Assembly: GCF_002160065.1 (NCBI RefSeq)
Contig: NZ_NFJW01000001.1
Location: 62,001 to 126,000, forward strand
Direction: 5' to 3'
Source of the DNA: Collinsella sp. An2
Lineage (GTDB): Bacteria > Actinomycetota > Coriobacteriia > Coriobacteriales > Coriobacteriaceae
DNA: 64,000 nucleotides
Below are positions 52,201-62,078 of this stretch, one piece after another. Positions within the stretch are counted from its first letter, which is position 1. The number at the start of each line of letters is the position of its first letter. Under the pieces are notes generated by a model. The model did no database searches. It saw only the letters and a program-made list of their open reading frames with translations, and had not been told where the DNA came from. A program made the position numbers and the translations under genes.

Positions 52201-52878
52201 GCGCTCTCGGAGTTTCAGGACCTGGGCAGCGGCATGCGTATCGCCATGCGTGACCTCGAGATTCGCGGTGCCGGCTCGCTTGTGGGTGCCGAGCAGCATG
52301 GCAACCTGTCGAGTGTGGGCTTCGACCTGTTCACGCAGATGCTGGGGCAGGCCGTGGCCGAAGCGCGTGGCGATGCCGGGGCCGACGTCGAGGAGTCCGG
52401 TGTGACCATCAACCTGCCGGCCGACTTCTATTTGGACGAGGAGTATCTGCCGGCGGTGGACAAGCGCGTGCTCGTGTATCGAAAGCTTGCCGCGGCCGAG
52501 GACCTGGCGCAGGTGGATGAGGCGCAGGAAGAGCTGGAGCAGACCGCAGGCGCGTTGCCGTTGGCTGCGCAAAACCTGTTCGATCGCGCGCGCATTCGCA
52601 TCCGCGGCGGGCGCCTGGGACTGGAGAGCGTGGCGCTTACCGGCGGACGGCTGGTCTTCCAGGGGGTCGACGTGCCTAAGAAGGTTGCGTTCGACCTGCG
52701 TGACCGTTTGGGAGCGGTGCATTTTCCCAAGACGCGGAAGCTCTCGATTCCCTACAAGGCCGGTGCCGGTGGAGGCTCCGGTGTAGGACGCGGGCTGAAC
52801 GCCAACGACGAGCGCGGCCCGGTTGCGGCGGCGCTTATGGTGCTCGAGCAGCTTGGAGCTTCGGGCGACGATGACTAG
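49237..52878 (+). CDS. mfd: Transcription-repair coupling factor
   Basis: CarD-like domain KPGDYVVHATHGIAHFTDIVRQEVGGKERDYFLLEYADGDKLYVPLEQVD; helicase motifs LLCGDVGFGKTEVALRAAF, DEEQRFGVQHKE, LTLSATPIPRTMQMA. The ORF's upstream M at 49033 lies inside the palindrome element and is unlikely to be the start. Confidence 0.97.
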   Translation: MLIHRIAAQLYTAEGLRVIEGALDDGKDATLAVSQSGRTLILAAQFARHPRPTVYIVSGEDAADRAARALAAYVGLEHVARYPERTDHPWRDTQPNDAVVAARCAALGRIAQGEPCIMVASARALLRCVPPRESHYWKQLRLAVGEEVPFEDIPRRLVGMGYTNAGAVDTPGLFRVHGDSVDVFPAQSTAPVRIEFFGDEIDRIRRMVVSTGQTIGDEDGIEIFPCRELALTDDAVRRIKAALYQPAQNDTELAALLELVDARIATPELDRYLPLLYESTVSPLAHVSNDASVVLSEPRSLFDDCTRAYEDLERRAGEAKVARLDGLFVRPQQLDFGHQQRLNFVSLIRAGGAVTAELKIEQPAIAGSDTRFISRVKEVTANRFACVFAAPDRGARESLELSFTDESIPFEESLTQAPENAGVVGDADVQVTLLKRDVDRLNARPIVDASPSSGADGNVGRTQDTSVSQRSHIAVPTLTRGRVTFVDAPIASGVVVPEAHLAVFSIADLNARMDARRGHHARRRVDVTEVTFPFKPGDYVVHATHGIAHFTDIVRQEVGGKERDYFLLEYADGDKLYVPLEQVDRITRYVGPDGENPRLTRLNTADWSRATKKARKSAKKLAFDLVDLYTRRSSITGFACPPDTPEQIEMEESFPYEPTRDQLEAINDIKADMEAPKPMDRLLCGDVGFGKTEVALRAAFKCVDSGRQVMVLCPTTILAQQHYETFFERFAPFGVEVEVLSRFRTPAQQKRALAAFAEGKLDVLVGTHRLLSSDVNPANLGLVIIDEEQRFGVQHKEQLKNLREQIDVLTLSATPIPRTMQMAISGVRDMSLITTPPTGRRPVAVHVGEYDPDVVSAAIRLELGRGGQVYYVSNRVKTIDDAVDRVHEAVPEARVAVAHGKMSPREVEDVMVQFATGKVDVLVATTIIESGIDNPHTNTLIIEDSQRLGLAQLYQLKGRVGRSATQAYAYFMFPGEIPLTPEATERLTALSEFQDLGSGMRIAMRDLEIRGAGSLVGAEQHGNLSSVGFDLFTQMLGQAVAEARGDAGADVEESGVTINLPADFYLDEEYLPAVDKRVLVYRKLAAAEDLAQVDEAQEELEQTAGALPLAAQNLFDRARIRIRGGRLGLESVALTGGRLVFQGVDVPKKVAFDLRDRLGAVHFPKTRKLSIPYKAGAGGGSGVGRGLNANDERGPVAAALMVLEQLGASGDDD

Positions 52879-53104
52879 CAACGAGGAGTAGCGCCGCGGC
52901 CGGCGCCGTCCCCTTGGCGCCTCATGGGCGTCTAGGGCGGTGTCGGTCGCAGCTGCTAGGGGCACGTGTCTGCGCGTGTCTGTTTGCTGTGGCGTGTCGA
53001 TATGGGGCGGGCGGCGCCTTGCGAATGCTCTCGTTCGCAAGGCGCCGCCGTGCTCTAAAGAAAGATTTCGGCGATTTTGTTCCGATGTCTGCATATTGCC
53101 GATG

Positions 53105-53189
53105 CTAAAAGAAAGAATCAGCGATTTTTTTCTTTTAGACATGTCAAATTCAAACCTAAAAGAAAAAAATGGCGAATTCTTTCTTTTAG
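53105..53189. promoter_or_regulatory. Two ~34 bp palindromes upstream of the Fic gene (operator-like), with a third partial copy at ~53055
   Basis: CTAAAAGAAAGAATCAGCGATTTTTTTCTTTTAG (53105-53138); CTAAAAGAAAAAAATGGCGAATTCTTTCTTTTAG (53156-53189); partial CTAAAGAAAGATTTCGGCGATTTTGTTC (53055). Confidence 0.75.
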
Positions 53190-53253
53190 GGAGGATACAA
53201 TGTGCGGTATCTGAAAAACGAGCAACAAGAGGCTCGCGATTAGGAGAAGGCCA

Positions 53254-54501
53254 ATGGCGTACCGCACTCTTGAGAAAACGCTACATGCTGATCGTTCATC
53301 CGAGCGCTTTGAGCATCATGACGAACTGTTTCGACAGCGATTTACCAGTGAGTCGACGTTCAGGACGGGCATTTTGCTCGACACGGGAGAGCTTTTCCTT
53401 GCGGTGCCTCGTGAGTTGTCGGTCGTTAACGAGCAGGTACTTCGCCGAGAGCGTCGTGTCTCAGCACTTTGGCGTGGTCTGCCAACTGTGGCGCTCTGCC
53501 CATTCATTCGATCGCTCATTATGGACGAAGTTGTATACAGCAACGAAATCGAAGGGGTCCACAGTACACGTCGTGAAATAGAGCTGGCGCTCGACCAGGC
53601 GCAAAGAGACTCTTCTGTGTTAAAAAACGTTGCGACCAAAGAGCACGCGCCGTTTATAGAGTTTGCAAAGCTCTATTTGGGATTGACCGAGAATCCCAAG
53701 CCGCCGCAAACACTGCAGGATATTCGAAATATCTACGATGCGGTTGTGAGCGATGCTCTCGATTCGAGGGATCGGCTAGGCGACTCTTTGTTTCGTACGG
53801 GTCAGGTGGTAGTTGAGCGTGCAGATGGTAGAGTGCTCCATACGGGTGTTGCCCCCGAGCAGAAAATCGAGGACATGCTTACACAGTGGCTGGAGTTGTC
53901 TGAGCGCGACGATATGCCTGAAACCTACCGTGCGATTCTCTGCCACTTTCTCTTTGGGTACATTCATCCGTTCTACGATGGGAACGGGAGGACCGGCCGC
54001 TATCTGTTGTCGCTGCAGCTGAGTGAGCCGTTGTCACAGCCTACCGTTCTCTCGCTTTCACGGACTATTGCAGAAAATAAGGCTGCATATTATCGCGCTT
54101 TCGATACGACGGAAAGGCCGCTCAACCGCGCCGAAGGAACTCATTTTGTATTGACAATGCTGGGGCTTGTTGCCGAGGCCCAGGAAGACCTTATTGCCAA
54201 TTTGGAGGAAAAACGCACGTTGCTGCAGCTGATCGAGGATAGGCTCAAAGCATGCGAGGGGAGGGTTTCTCAGCGAGCGCTGGACGTGCTGTATTACGCA
54301 GCGCAAATGGAGGTGTTCGACGCTTTTCAAGAGACGAGGATGTCTGAAGTTGTTACTTGGCTTGGCGTGAGCGTCCCGACCGTTCGTCGCGCATTTGACG
54401 AACTTGTCTCCGAAGGGTTGCTTGTTAGGGTGTCCAAGCGTCCGCCTGTGTTTCGTTTAACGGAACAAAGCAGGGGGCTGTTGGGACTTACGTCAAGGTA
54501 G
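53254..54501 (+). CDS. Fic-domain protein with N-terminal inhibitory helix motif and C-terminal winged-helix
   Basis: HPFYDGNGRTGRYLLS (Fic core); SNEIEGV matches (S/T)xxxE(G/N); C-terminus VTWLGVSVPTVRRAFDELVSEGLLVRVSKRPPVFRL. Confidence 0.95.
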   Translation: MAYRTLEKTLHADRSSERFEHHDELFRQRFTSESTFRTGILLDTGELFLAVPRELSVVNEQVLRRERRVSALWRGLPTVALCPFIRSLIMDEVVYSNEIEGVHSTRREIELALDQAQRDSSVLKNVATKEHAPFIEFAKLYLGLTENPKPPQTLQDIRNIYDAVVSDALDSRDRLGDSLFRTGQVVVERADGRVLHTGVAPEQKIEDMLTQWLELSERDDMPETYRAILCHFLFGYIHPFYDGNGRTGRYLLSLQLSEPLSQPTVLSLSRTIAENKAAYYRAFDTTERPLNRAEGTHFVLTMLGLVAEAQEDLIANLEEKRTLLQLIEDRLKACEGRVSQRALDVLYYAAQMEVFDAFQETRMSEVVTWLGVSVPTVRRAFDELVSEGLLVRVSKRPPVFRLTEQSRGLLGLTSR

Positions 54502-54686
54502 CAGGGATCTATCCCGCGGCAAGCATGACCACGATAGGAATGGTTACGATTGCGCGCTCGATGCCGGAATGAGGGTACTGCGGCACATATGCTGAGGGCG
54601 TAGGCCCATTAATGCTTTCGCGCGCTTGACAGGCCGCTATTGGAGGACAGGATCAAATTCGGTACGGCGATTGGGCTGACGAGAAT

Positions 54687-54722
54687 AAGGGCGCGGATGG
54701 CTGTCAGGAGGTCCGCGCCCTT
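54687..54722. terminator. Convergent intergenic hairpin between fic and the first M81 gene
   Basis: AAGGGCGCGGA tggctgtcaggaggt CCGCGCCCTT. Confidence 0.7.
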
Positions 54723-54738
54723 CGGGAAAGGGGAGGTG

Positions 54739-56181
54739 TTAGATTTCGTCGATGGGGTACATGGGGCGCATGATGCGTTTGAACTTAATGAGCTTGGTGT
54801 TTTGCGGAGTGGCGCCGTCGGTAAGCGACATGACTGAAAGCGCGCCTGCTGCTTTAAGCTCGGGATGGATATAGCCCTGCTTCACCACAATCACCTCAAA
54901 GTCGCGCCAAGGAACGCCGCAGGCATCTAGTTGGTGCTCTTCAACAAAGGAATGATTGTTGTCGGTAATCACGATCCACACGGGTCGGTCAACTATTTTT
55001 ACCGTGGCAAGTGGACCATAATCGCCATGCTCTCCGTACATGTGCGTGCCTTCTTGACGACCGTGTGCCACGATTTCCACGTCAAGTTCAATAGGGCTAG
55101 ATAGCTCATCGAGCGCCATGCCCAGAGATATTTTGCAAGTTGTTCCAACCGCGAACTCACCGAGCTTATGGCAGGTGTTGTCATCATGAATTGCGGCGAA
55201 TAGGACCTTTTGATCGAGGTTCTGAATTTCAAGTACCTGCTGCAGCACAAAGGTGTTTGCACCCATGGCTCCCGATGTTACGTTGTCCCCCGAATCGGTG
55301 ATAAACGCGGGCCTCCCTTTGCAGGCAAGTGCCATGGCAAGGGCTTCGTCGGGTTCTGCGGTGGTGCCGGTGTAGTGGAACTCGTGACGGCGCTCCCATA
55401 CAAAGGACGCGAGCTCATCCGCTGCATGTTCCGCCGTCTCGGCGTAACGCGGGTCGCTGGGGATTACTACGACACCGCAACCCGCTTCGGCACAGTCGTG
55501 ACGCAGATATCCTACATGCCATGATGCCGAGAGGATGCGCGGGTCCTCTTCCAAATGGTTCATGAAATCGTTGATGGAGCGTACCGGTTCGTCCGTTGAA
55601 ACGCTTTGCTCTCCTCCCAATATAAGGGGAAGCTTGCGATAGACAGGTGTCACGCGGCAGGGCTGTTCGATAAAGCGAATGAGCTCGCGGCAGGTGCGTT
55701 GGACGGTTTCGGCGATGTCGGTATGCGGAGCTTCACGATAGCTGCGGATGAAAGTGCAGTTGTGCACGTATTCCTCGGTAAGGTTGCCGTGCGGGTCACA
55801 GGCGACAGCTATGGGGAGATAGGGTCCTACCATCTGGCGAATGGCGGCAAGCAGGTGCATCTCTCCCGAGCCGATGCACTCAACGTAGCTCGCGCCGTGA
55901 AGGTGCAGGTAGATACCATCAAGGTCGGCGAGGTTCGTACGGATGCCATTTAGGATGGTCCCCTCGATATGGTCAAAGCAGCGTCGACGCATGACCCCAG
56001 AGCAGGCGGCGTCGGCGCAAATCGTGGGGACGACCTCGATGTCGTCACGATCGAAAACATCTCCCAGTTGCATGTGCGTGAGAGAATCTGCTCCATATGA
56101 CATTGCCACGTCTTCGATATCACACATCATGGGTACGTGCTCGTTCGCTTCTAGGGTGAACTTTCCTACGAGAATTTTCAT
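54739..56181 (-). CDS. M81-family (MlrC-like) metallopeptidase, paralog 1
   Basis: MKILVGKFTLEANEHVP...GIYLHLHGASYVECIGSGEMHLLAAIRQMVGPYLPIAVACDPHGNLTEEYVHNCTFIRSYREAPHTDIAETV...ITDSGDNVTSGAMGANTFVLQQVL. Confidence 0.87.
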   Translation of the reverse strand: MKILVGKFTLEANEHVPMMCDIEDVAMSYGADSLTHMQLGDVFDRDDIEVVPTICADAACSGVMRRRCFDHIEGTILNGIRTNLADLDGIYLHLHGASYVECIGSGEMHLLAAIRQMVGPYLPIAVACDPHGNLTEEYVHNCTFIRSYREAPHTDIAETVQRTCRELIRFIEQPCRVTPVYRKLPLILGGEQSVSTDEPVRSINDFMNHLEEDPRILSASWHVGYLRHDCAEAGCGVVVIPSDPRYAETAEHAADELASFVWERRHEFHYTGTTAEPDEALAMALACKGRPAFITDSGDNVTSGAMGANTFVLQQVLEIQNLDQKVLFAAIHDDNTCHKLGEFAVGTTCKISLGMALDELSSPIELDVEIVAHGRQEGTHMYGEHGDYGPLATVKIVDRPVWIVITDNNHSFVEEHQLDACGVPWRDFEVIVVKQGYIHPELKAAGALSVMSLTDGATPQNTKLIKFKRIMRPMYPIDEI

Positions 56182-56222
56182 TTGCCGCCTTTCTCGCATG
56201 ATTTCCAGCATGTTTGACATGA

Positions 56223-56251
56223 TATAACAACAATTAACAAATTTGTGTTAT
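56223..56251. promoter_or_regulatory. Candidate DeoR operator in the divergent promoter
   Basis: TATAACAacaATTAACAaatttgTGTTAT; heptamers shared with 57241..57291. Confidence 0.55.
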
Positions 56252-56340
56252 CTCTCAAAGGTATTTTGATAGCCTTCTGTCTTGTTTGACGGGTACACTA
56301 CACTTGAGCAACGGAATTCTGTACATCTCGGAGTATTGCG

Positions 56341-57105
56341 ATGAAAATTGTTGAGCGTCGTCAAGCGATTATGCGCGAGCTGCGCGATAAAGGTCGGGCT
56401 GATATCGTTAAGCTGGCTGAAGAGCTCAATGTATCCAGCATGACGATCCGCCGAGACCTCAAACTTCTAGCAGAGAACGGCACGGTTTCGATATCGCAAG
56501 GTGAGGCCGTCTTGAGCGATGGGACGCTACAAGAATTCAATATGACCTTCAAGCATCAAATCAATCTTGAAGAAAAACGGCGGATAGCAAAAAAAGCAAG
56601 TGAATACGTTAAAGAGGGAGAGTCGGTGTTCCTTGATGCTGGTACGACCGTAAAGGAGTTGGCTCCGCATCTCAGTAGGTTTAAGAACATCAATATCGTG
56701 ACAGACTCGCTACTCGCCGCTAATGCACTTACAAGAATTCACGACAGCTCAAGACTCATCATGTGTCCTGGTGAGTTTCGCGAGATGTCCATGGGTTTCT
56801 TTGGCCCGCTGACTGACGAATTCATTCGCAAATTCAAGATCGACGTCCTCTTCCTCAGTACCGAAGGGATTGATCTTGATGGGGGCATATCCCTGGTTGA
56901 TGTTATAGATGGACATACAAAGCGCGTCTTGATTGAGCAGTCCAAGAAAGTGATTTGTCTTGCAGATAGCTGTAAGTTCGGGACGTCTTATTTCTATAGG
57001 GTGGTTCCACTCGATAAAATCGATGTCTTCATTACAGACTCTGCGCTCGACGACCATGTGTATGACGAATATGTCCAAGCTGGTCATGCCATTGTCCGTG
57101 TTTAA
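56341..57105 (+). CDS. DeoR-family transcriptional regulator
   Basis: MKIVERRQAIMRELRDKGRADIVKLAEELNVSSMTIRRDLKLLAENGTVSISQGEAVL; sensor region VFLDAGTTVKELAPHL. Confidence 0.94.
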   Translation: MKIVERRQAIMRELRDKGRADIVKLAEELNVSSMTIRRDLKLLAENGTVSISQGEAVLSDGTLQEFNMTFKHQINLEEKRRIAKKASEYVKEGESVFLDAGTTVKELAPHLSRFKNINIVTDSLLAANALTRIHDSSRLIMCPGEFREMSMGFFGPLTDEFIRKFKIDVLFLSTEGIDLDGGISLVDVIDGHTKRVLIEQSKKVICLADSCKFGTSYFYRVVPLDKIDVFITDSALDDHVYDEYVQAGHAIVRV

Positions 57106-57240
57106 GAAACGTTGATGGATGTGACGAGTAACACCCTGAGAACAACCTAGAAACCGTTCACCGAGTTTTTCAAGTGCAATAAAAGCGCAGGTAATATCCA
57201 GTTGGCAACCGTTCGCCGACTTCATTAGCCATAGAGTTGA

Positions 57241-57291
57241 ATTAACAAAATATAACAAGATAATAGTAAATGTCTGTTATAACCTGTTAAT
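57241..57291. promoter_or_regulatory. Candidate DeoR operator upstream of the PTS operon
   Basis: ATTAACAAAATATAACA (57241-57257) / TGTTATAACCTGTTAAT (57275-57291), inverted, 14/17. Confidence 0.6.
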
Positions 57292-57476
57292 CATCAACGG
57301 GTTATTGGTCACAGATGTGGGGTGCTTGCGATATGCGGGCATCGGGCAACGGGACCTGTCAGAAAAGCTGGACAAGCTTGGAACGCGTCAATCCAGCGAA
57401 GGGCTACGAGAAGGGGGAGTGGCAGTTCCGAAATCGCAAGCAAGCTGCAACGCATCTAGATGTGACAGGAGGAATC

Positions 57477-58865
57477 ATGGGCAAATATACCGAGATGTCC
57501 AAGCAAGTATTGGAAAAGGTTGGCGGCGTAGAGAACATCACGCTTGTGGAGCGGTGCACTACACGCCTGCGTATTCATTACGCCCAGAAGTCCAAGGTTG
57601 ACGTTGAAGGTCTTAAGAAAATCGATGACGTATTGGGAGTAGTTGATAAGTCGGGCCAGGTTCAAATCATCATCGGTCCTAAAGTCAACGATGCCATGAA
57701 CGACTTCCTTGAGGTGTCCGGTTGGCAGCCAGGTGAGGGTGGCGTGCGCGTTGTCGAGGACGAACCTGAAGATAAGAACTTCATGTACTACCTCAACAAG
57801 TTCGGTAATGCATGTGCGGCCGTTTTTATGCCCATCATTCCGGCGCTTATCACTGGCGGCTTGATTCTTGCCATCAAGAATCTTCTGGTTAACTATTTTG
57901 GCCTTGGAGTTGATTCGGGAACTGCGAAAGTCTGTCTTGCGATTTTCGATGCAGGCTTCTCAATGTTGCCGGTCTGGATTGGCTGGACGCTCGCCAACCA
58001 GCTTAAGATGGAGCCCATTATGGGCGGCTTCTTGGGCGCCGTGCTTGTCAATGCGTCGATTAGTGGCGTTGAGGGCTTGGATTTCTTGGGCATTTCAATT
58101 CCCACGGTGACATACACTTCAAGCGTTATGCCTGTCGTGCTCGGCGTAATTTTTATGTATTGGGTCGACAAGATTTTGAAGAAGATCATTCCCGAGATGT
58201 TCATCTTCTTCTTGAAGCCGCTCCTCACGATGATTATTGTCGTTCCGATTACCCTGATTGTTCTTGGTCCGCTGGGTACTGAGTTTTCTGGTGCGGTTGG
58301 CGCGGCCATTATGTGGCTTTTCAATACTGCTGGTATTATCGCTCTTCCAATTTGTTCTGCTCTGTATCCATACATGGTCATGCTCGGCCTCGACAAAGCT
58401 CTTACTCCGCTTATGGCCGAGAGCATCAACGTGCTTGGTTATGATCTGTTCGCTATGCCTATGGGTTTCATTTCGAACATTGCAATTGGCGGTACCGCTC
58501 TTGCTGTGGCATTGGCCCAGAAAGATAAGGGTATGCGTGGCATGATTGCTTCCTTTGGAGTCACGGCGCTCTGCGGAGTTACCGAACCTGCATTCTACGG
58601 ATCGCTGATTATGCGTCCTCGCGTTCTTGTCGGTACGGCTATCGGCGCACTTGCCGGTGGCGTTGTCGGTGGCATTTTTGTTCTGAAGAATTATGTGGTC
58701 GGTGGCTGCCCTGGTTTCCTGTCCTTCCTGTATTTCCTGCCGCCAGACGGATCGATGAACAACGTGATTCTGGCGATTATCGCGGGAGTAATCGCCATGG
58801 TGGTGGCTTTCCTGGCAACAACGGTCATCATCAAGAAATTCGGCGGTGCTGAGGTCGCTAAGTAG
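57477..58865 (+). CDS. PTS EIIBC component (glucose/beta-glucoside/sucrose superfamily), no fused EIIA
   Basis: EIIB: VLEKVGGVENITLVERCTTRLRIHYAQKSKVDVEGLKKIDDVLGVVDKSGQVQIIIGPKV; EIIC: VFMPIIPALITGGLILAIKNLLV..., CGVTEPAFYGSLI. Confidence 0.94.
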   Translation: MGKYTEMSKQVLEKVGGVENITLVERCTTRLRIHYAQKSKVDVEGLKKIDDVLGVVDKSGQVQIIIGPKVNDAMNDFLEVSGWQPGEGGVRVVEDEPEDKNFMYYLNKFGNACAAVFMPIIPALITGGLILAIKNLLVNYFGLGVDSGTAKVCLAIFDAGFSMLPVWIGWTLANQLKMEPIMGGFLGAVLVNASISGVEGLDFLGISIPTVTYTSSVMPVVLGVIFMYWVDKILKKIIPEMFIFFLKPLLTMIIVVPITLIVLGPLGTEFSGAVGAAIMWLFNTAGIIALPICSALYPYMVMLGLDKALTPLMAESINVLGYDLFAMPMGFISNIAIGGTALAVALAQKDKGMRGMIASFGVTALCGVTEPAFYGSLIMRPRVLVGTAIGALAGGVVGGIFVLKNYVVGGCPGFLSFLYFLPPDGSMNNVILAIIAGVIAMVVAFLATTVIIKKFGGAEVAK

Positions 58866-58958
58866 CTTCTTCGGAATCTTTTTTTATTGAGTTACCTAGA
58901 GTTTTATCTAAGCCATCTATTTATACGATACACGGCATCTTCGGACAGGATGATGGTC

Positions 58959-60419
58959 ATGAACGTGTTGGTTGCACAATTTGTTACTGAGTCAAACGAA
59001 CACATTCCACAGATGACGACGCTTGATTCCTATGATTTGCGATTCGGTGCTGATGCAACTTCGCAAATGAATATGGGGTCAGTGTTTGAAGATGCCGGCG
59101 TCGGTGTCATTCAATCGGTGTATGCAAACGGTTTTTCCGGTGGGGTGGTTGAGCGCTGTGCTTTCGATTACATCGAAGGGAGAATTCTTGCAGATGTTCG
59201 AGAGCATATTCAGGAAATTGATGGCATGTTTCTTCACCTCCATGGAGCAAGTGAGGTTGAGGGGATAGGGTCCGGTGACCATCATATTCTGCATGCAATT
59301 AGGGATATCGTGGGGCCGTATCTTCCCATTGTGGTTGCGTGCGACCCCCATGGCAATCTTTGCAAAAGCTATGTATATGACGCCACGGTAATTCGCAGCT
59401 ATCGTGAGAGCCCGCACACCGATCTTGCAGATACAGTTAAACGGTGCTGCAGCATTCTTGTTGACCTGTTGAATCACCGTCAAAATATTCGTCCAGCCTA
59501 CCGTAAGCTTCCGCTTATCTTGGGCGGCGAGCAGAGTGTTTCAGCTGATGAGCCAGTGCGTTCGATCAATGCTTACATGGACGAGATGGAGCAGGACCCA
59601 CGTGTACTTTCTGCTTCTTGGCATGTTGGCTATATTCGTCACGATACTGACGTTGCTGGCTGTGGGGTCGTAGTGGTGCCAGCAACCGAGGCAGACCAGG
59701 GATACGCTGAAGAAAAGGCCGACGAGCTTGCGGCATATGTATGGGATCGTCGGCACGTGTTTCATTACACTGGGCTTACCCAAGAACCCGGTGAAGCTCT
59801 TTCCACTGCCTGCTCATGTTTGACAGGGACAGCGTTCCTGACCGATTCCGGTGACAATGTGACTTCCGGCGCTATGGGAGCGAATACGCTAGTGCTCCGG
59901 CAGGTGCTTGCGAGCAAGGAAGCTGTTGGAAAGAAAGTTCTGTTCGGCGGTATCACCGATGCAAAAACAGCTGCCCAGATTGCTTTTGCAAATATTGGCG
60001 ATCGAATGCACATTTCGCTCGGTGCAGGATATGACGAGCTTTCGGCACCTGTAGAGCTTGACATCCAAATTAGATCGCGTGGAAGGCTCGAGGGTTTCAT
60101 GGGCTATATGGGCGATTACGGAGAGGGCGAGGTCGTATCCGTTGAAGGTGCCGACGGTCCCTCTATTGACATAATCGTGCTTCCCTATGGGCACACCATG
60201 GTTGAACTTCATCAATTTGCCTCGCTAGGGGTTGAGTGTTCAGATTATGACCTCGTGGTTGTCAAACAGGGGTACATTTTCCCTGAATTAAAGGAGCTGG
60301 CCGAGCGTAGTGGGGCTCTCAGTGTAATGTCGCTTACTGAAGGGGCTACGTATCAAAACACCGCGAAGCTTCCGCTTAAGCGCATCATGCGTCCAATGTT
60401 TCCCATAGATGACATGTAA
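58959..60419 (+). CDS. M81-family (MlrC-like) metallopeptidase, paralog 2
   Basis: MNVLVAQFVTESNEHIPQMTT...GMFLHLHGASEVEGIGSGDHHILHAIRDIVGPYLPIVVACDPHGNLCKSYVYDATVIRSYRESPHTDLADTV...LTDSGDNVTSGAMGANTLVLRQVL. Confidence 0.87.
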   Translation: MNVLVAQFVTESNEHIPQMTTLDSYDLRFGADATSQMNMGSVFEDAGVGVIQSVYANGFSGGVVERCAFDYIEGRILADVREHIQEIDGMFLHLHGASEVEGIGSGDHHILHAIRDIVGPYLPIVVACDPHGNLCKSYVYDATVIRSYRESPHTDLADTVKRCCSILVDLLNHRQNIRPAYRKLPLILGGEQSVSADEPVRSINAYMDEMEQDPRVLSASWHVGYIRHDTDVAGCGVVVVPATEADQGYAEEKADELAAYVWDRRHVFHYTGLTQEPGEALSTACSCLTGTAFLTDSGDNVTSGAMGANTLVLRQVLASKEAVGKKVLFGGITDAKTAAQIAFANIGDRMHISLGAGYDELSAPVELDIQIRSRGRLEGFMGYMGDYGEGEVVSVEGADGPSIDIIVLPYGHTMVELHQFASLGVECSDYDLVVVKQGYIFPELKELAERSGALSVMSLTEGATYQNTAKLPLKRIMRPMFPIDDM

Positions 60420-60440
60420 TTGAATGATAGTCCGCTGCGT

Positions 60441-60508
60441 GCCTCCCAATTCATTTGGGAGGCGTCGCTGGGGGCAACTTGGCTCCCCGTTGCTCGCTGA
60501 GTTGCCCC
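60441..60508. promoter_or_regulatory. Two consecutive hairpins between M81 paralog 2 and the GH1 gene
   Basis: GCCTCCCAA/TTGGGAGGC (60441-60463) and GGGGCAACT/AGTTGCCCC (60471-60508). Confidence 0.6.
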
Positions 60509-60548
60509 TATCGACGCCTTGTGTCGCAACGGTTTGCGAAAGCTTTAG

Positions 60549-61985
<1,437 letters not shown>

Positions 61986-62078
61986 ATAAACGAATCAAGC
62001 AAAGCGCCCGCCGGCTAATCTTTGCTTGTTGGTCGGCGGGCTTCTCAGGAGATGGCTGGTGGATGGAGGTGCGATGCG

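Noticed and set aside
50737-53142. 801 aa antisense ORF opposite mfd
   Set aside because: Same codon-bias shadow effect; mfd is unambiguous on the + strand.
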